A stretch of DNA of 6,990 nucleotides from Verrucomicrobiota bacterium. GTDB lineage: Bacteria; Verrucomicrobiota; Kiritimatiellia; UBA8416; JAIOPI01. The stretch spans positions 1 to 6,990 of the forward strand of contig JAQCIA010000105.1 of NCBI GenBank assembly GCA_027620105.1, written 5' to 3'. The position numbers were made by a program, and so were the translations under genes. Shown here piece by piece: positions 4,853 through 6,990 of this stretch. The notes below the pieces were generated by a model that did not search any database, was not told the DNA's origin, and worked only from the letters and a program-made list of their open reading frames with translations. The stretch's first letter is position 1; each line of letters opens with the position of its first letter.

Positions 4853-6990
4853 CTATTGGTCGGTGTACATCGACGCGGCGCTCTCGACGGAGATGAGTGC
4901 GAGTATCGGCGGATGACGTCCCGACCCCTCGTCGAGCATAGCCCGGACCACTTGTCGCAGCTTGAGGAGCCGGTACGGTTTGGCCACGTAGTTCCGGCCC
5001 TCCGTGAGCGTCAATTCCTTCCCCGCCCCCTCGGCGTGGTACCCACTGGCGTAGATGACCTTGAGCGACGGCTTCTCGGCCTGGAGTATCCGCGCCAGCT
5101 GCTGACCGGAGATCCCTTCGGGCATGACCATGTCGGTCAACAGCAGCACGATTTCGTGCTTGTGCTCCGCCCACACGGCGAGGGCCTCGGGGCCGTTGCC
5201 GGCGGACAGCACCCGATAGCCGAACCGCTCCAGCGCGAGGCGCCCAACTTCCATCACCGAGAGCTCGTCCTCGACCAACAGGATGAGCTCGCCCCGACCC
5301 CGCGATGGCGCTTCGGGCGACACCGCGCTCGTCGTAGCCGTCGCGGCTTCCGTGCGCGGAAGGAACACATGGAAGGTCGACCCCTTCCCGACCACGCTCT
5401 CGACCTCGACCCATCCCTGGTGTTGCTCCACGATCCCGAACACCGTGCTCAGCCCCAATCCGGTGCCCCGGCCCACCTCCTTCGTCGTGAAGAAGGGCTT
5501 GAAGATCCGGCTTCGGATCGCGGCGGGGATGCCTGTGCCGGAATCCCCGATCGACATGCACACCACGGAGAGGCGCTCAGCGTCCTCCGTCTGGCCCAGC
5601 AGGGCCGGACGCGCCCTCCGCTCGCCGCGTGTCCCGATCCGCATCTCGCCGCCCTCGGGCATGGCATCACGCGCATTGACCGCGAGATTGAGCAGCACCT
5701 GTTCAATCTTCCCCGCATCCCCACGGACGTGGAGCGGATCCGGCGCCAGATCCAGTTGCACGCGTACCTGCTCGCCCAGGATCCTCCGGAGCATCTTGGT
5801 GAGGTTCGACACGACCTCGTTCAGTTCCAGGGAGGCGCTGGTGATGACATGATGCCGACCGAACGCCAGCAGTTGACTCGTCAGGCTGGCCGCCCGGTTG
5901 GCGGCGATGGAGATCTCCGCCAAGGATTCGCCGATCTCCGGGGTGACCGCAGGATCCCCGTCCAGCAGCCCGAGATGCCCGATAATGGCGGTCAGGAGAT
6001 TATTGAAGTCATGCGCCACGCCGCCCGCCAGCTGACCGACCGCCTCCATCTTCTGGGCCTGACGCAACTGCTCCTCGAGCATCCGCCGCTCGGTGATGTC
6101 GACGATGCTGCCGCGCACGACCGCGCGCCCCCCGATCTCCAAACGGAGCAGTCGCACCTCGCACAAATGGTCGCCACCCTCCGCATCGCGGTGCGTCCAC
6201 TCGAAAACCGGGGTCTCGCCGGCGACCGCCCGACCGATCAACTCCCGCGCCTTATCAGCAGAGGGCCGTCCGTCGGGCTGCAGGGGTGGACTCAACTCCA
6301 CCGGACCTAACTCCCGCAATGCGCAGGCCGGGAGCTTGAAGAGCCGCTCGGCCGCCGGATTCGCTTCGATGAACCGGCCGGTGCTGATGTCAAGCAGCGA
6401 GATCGCGTCTGGCGCGTGCACGATCAGCTGCCGAAAGAGCTCCTCGCTCTTCCGGAGTTCACCCTCCGCTGCGTCACGCAGGAGCTCGGCCGCCGCGCGG
6501 CTGGCGATGATACGCAGCATGTCCTGCGAGACCTGCGGGAGGGGCAGCGCCTCGTGATGCAGGATCACCAACAGGCCGAGCGCCCGTCCATCGGGGGTGA
6601 AGAGTGGGGTGCCGAGATACGAGTGTGCCCGCATCTCCACCAGACGTAAATCCGTCGGGAACTGCTCCGCCACATCGGCCGGGTAATAGCAGAGCGATTC
6701 TTTGAATACGTTCTCGCAGGGAGTGCCGGCGAGTCCGTACTCGAAGTTTTCCGCCAGGCATCCCTCCGACCAGACGGCAACGGTCCGCACCCTGACCGGC
6801 GAACCAGCGACGATGCTCCCGATGAAGGCATGGCGCACTTGCAGCGCTACGGCGAGCTCCCGGACGAGGGAAGGAAAGAAGTCCCCTTCCGCGATGTTGG
6901 TTCCCTTCAGGAGCACGTGCAGGACATGGCTGCGCCAAAGTCGTTGGGAATTGCCGTGAGTGGTCCTTGAGCGTGTTGTGAGATTGGCGG
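4853..6990 (-). CDS. Hybrid sensor histidine kinase, GAF-PAS-HisKA-HATPase-REC (N-terminus outside window)
   Basis: A two-component sensor with its own receiver domain. The frame is open to the window edge with no stop upstream of GTG 6916, and those codons continue a plausible helix (RSHVLHVLLKGTN), so I treat it as 5'-partial; 711 residues are visible, numbered from 6988. Domains: a GAF sensor (about 30-170); PAS (about 183-297, ending in the SIVDITERR linker); HisKA with GGVAHDFNNLL and phospho-acceptor H326; HATPase with N box NLAVNARDAMP (about 430-440), GDSGTGIP (about 480) and TTKEVGRGTGLGLS (about 500-512); and REC (about 565-690) with LLVEDE, phospho-acceptor D619 in LLTDMVMP, and lysine in VAKPY. 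No transmembrane segment is seen, so it is probably a cytoplasmic redox, light or small-molecule sensor; the signal is unknown. The stop is TAG 4855-4853. No separate response regulator gene is visible nearby. Confidence 0.92.
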   Translation of the reverse strand, partial: ANLTTRSRTTHGNSQRLWRSHVLHVLLKGTNIAEGDFFPSLVRELAVALQVRHAFIGSIVAGSPVRVRTVAVWSEGCLAENFEYGLAGTPCENVFKESLCYYPADVAEQFPTDLRLVEMRAHSYLGTPLFTPDGRALGLLVILHHEALPLPQVSQDMLRIIASRAAAELLRDAAEGELRKSEELFRQLIVHAPDAISLLDISTGRFIEANPAAERLFKLPACALRELGPVELSPPLQPDGRPSADKARELIGRAVAGETPVFEWTHRDAEGGDHLCEVRLLRLEIGGRAVVRGSIVDITERRMLEEQLRQAQKMEAVGQLAGGVAHDFNNLLTAIIGHLGLLDGDPAVTPEIGESLAEISIAANRAASLTSQLLAFGRHHVITSASLELNEVVSNLTKMLRRILGEQVRVQLDLAPDPLHVRGDAGKIEQVLLNLAVNARDAMPEGGEMRIGTRGERRARPALLGQTEDAERLSVVCMSIGDSGTGIPAAIRSRIFKPFFTTKEVGRGTGLGLSTVFGIVEQHQGWVEVESVVGKGSTFHVFLPRTEAATATTSAVSPEAPSRGRGELILLVEDELSVMEVGRLALERFGYRVLSAGNGPEALAVWAEHKHEIVLLLTDMVMPEGISGQQLARILQAEKPSLKVIYASGYHAEGAGKELTLTEGRNYVAKPYRLLKLRQVVRAMLDEGSGRHPPILALISVESAASMYTDQ

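Noticed and set aside
4706..6310. A 534-residue open frame on the plus strand
   Set aside because: It is antisense to the histidine kinase, whose GAF, PAS, HisKA, HATPase and REC motifs are all in order. The antisense product is rich in His, Arg and Pro and has no domain logic; long antisense frames are common in GC-rich genes.
1..6990. CRISPR array or rRNA genes
   Set aside because: No regularly spaced direct repeats of 23-40 bases and no rRNA-like conserved segments were seen.

Overview
The window looks like a GC-rich bacterial chromosome segment, probably environmental or metagenomic. An encoded tRNA CCA end, SD-led genes and the style of the integrase relic would suit a Verrucomicrobiota/Opitutus-like host, but that is an inference from general resemblance and has not been tested.

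Left part (1-2240), ordinary core genes. The window opens inside endonuclease III (nth; the C-terminal half with the helix-hairpin-helix and the 4Fe-4S cysteines). A small proline-rich lipoprotein gene follows. It overlaps by four bases (GTGA) a GHMP-family sugar kinase related to heptose-7-phosphate kinases. A tRNA-Arg(UCU) lies downstream on the opposite strand.

Junction (about 2240-2750). Upstream of the tRNA lie short GTGACG repeats and a relic of a tyrosine-recombinase N-terminal region with no catalytic domain. This marks the place where the conserved block gives way to accessory DNA.

Middle part (2750-4760), all genes on the minus strand. It holds a MOSC-domain protein, a cupin whose signal peptide is interrupted by an in-frame TGA, and a secreted protein split by a -1 frameshift. 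At least two, perhaps four, of the spacers contain roughly 66-113 bp imperfect palindromes. These are bounded by AAC...GTT-type 7-mers (ATCCTAAC/GTTAGGAT; GCCCAAC/GTGGGC; .../GTTGGGC), each just 3' of a minus-strand gene. That is the layout of integron gene cassettes with attC sites. No integron integrase is in the window, so the best description is a candidate cassette cluster without intI (a CALIN). Two of the three putative cassettes carry disabling lesions.

Right part (4853-6990). A large minus-strand hybrid sensor kinase (GAF-PAS-HisKA-HATPase-REC) runs off the right edge of the window. Whether it belongs to the array or to flanking chromosome cannot be decided here.
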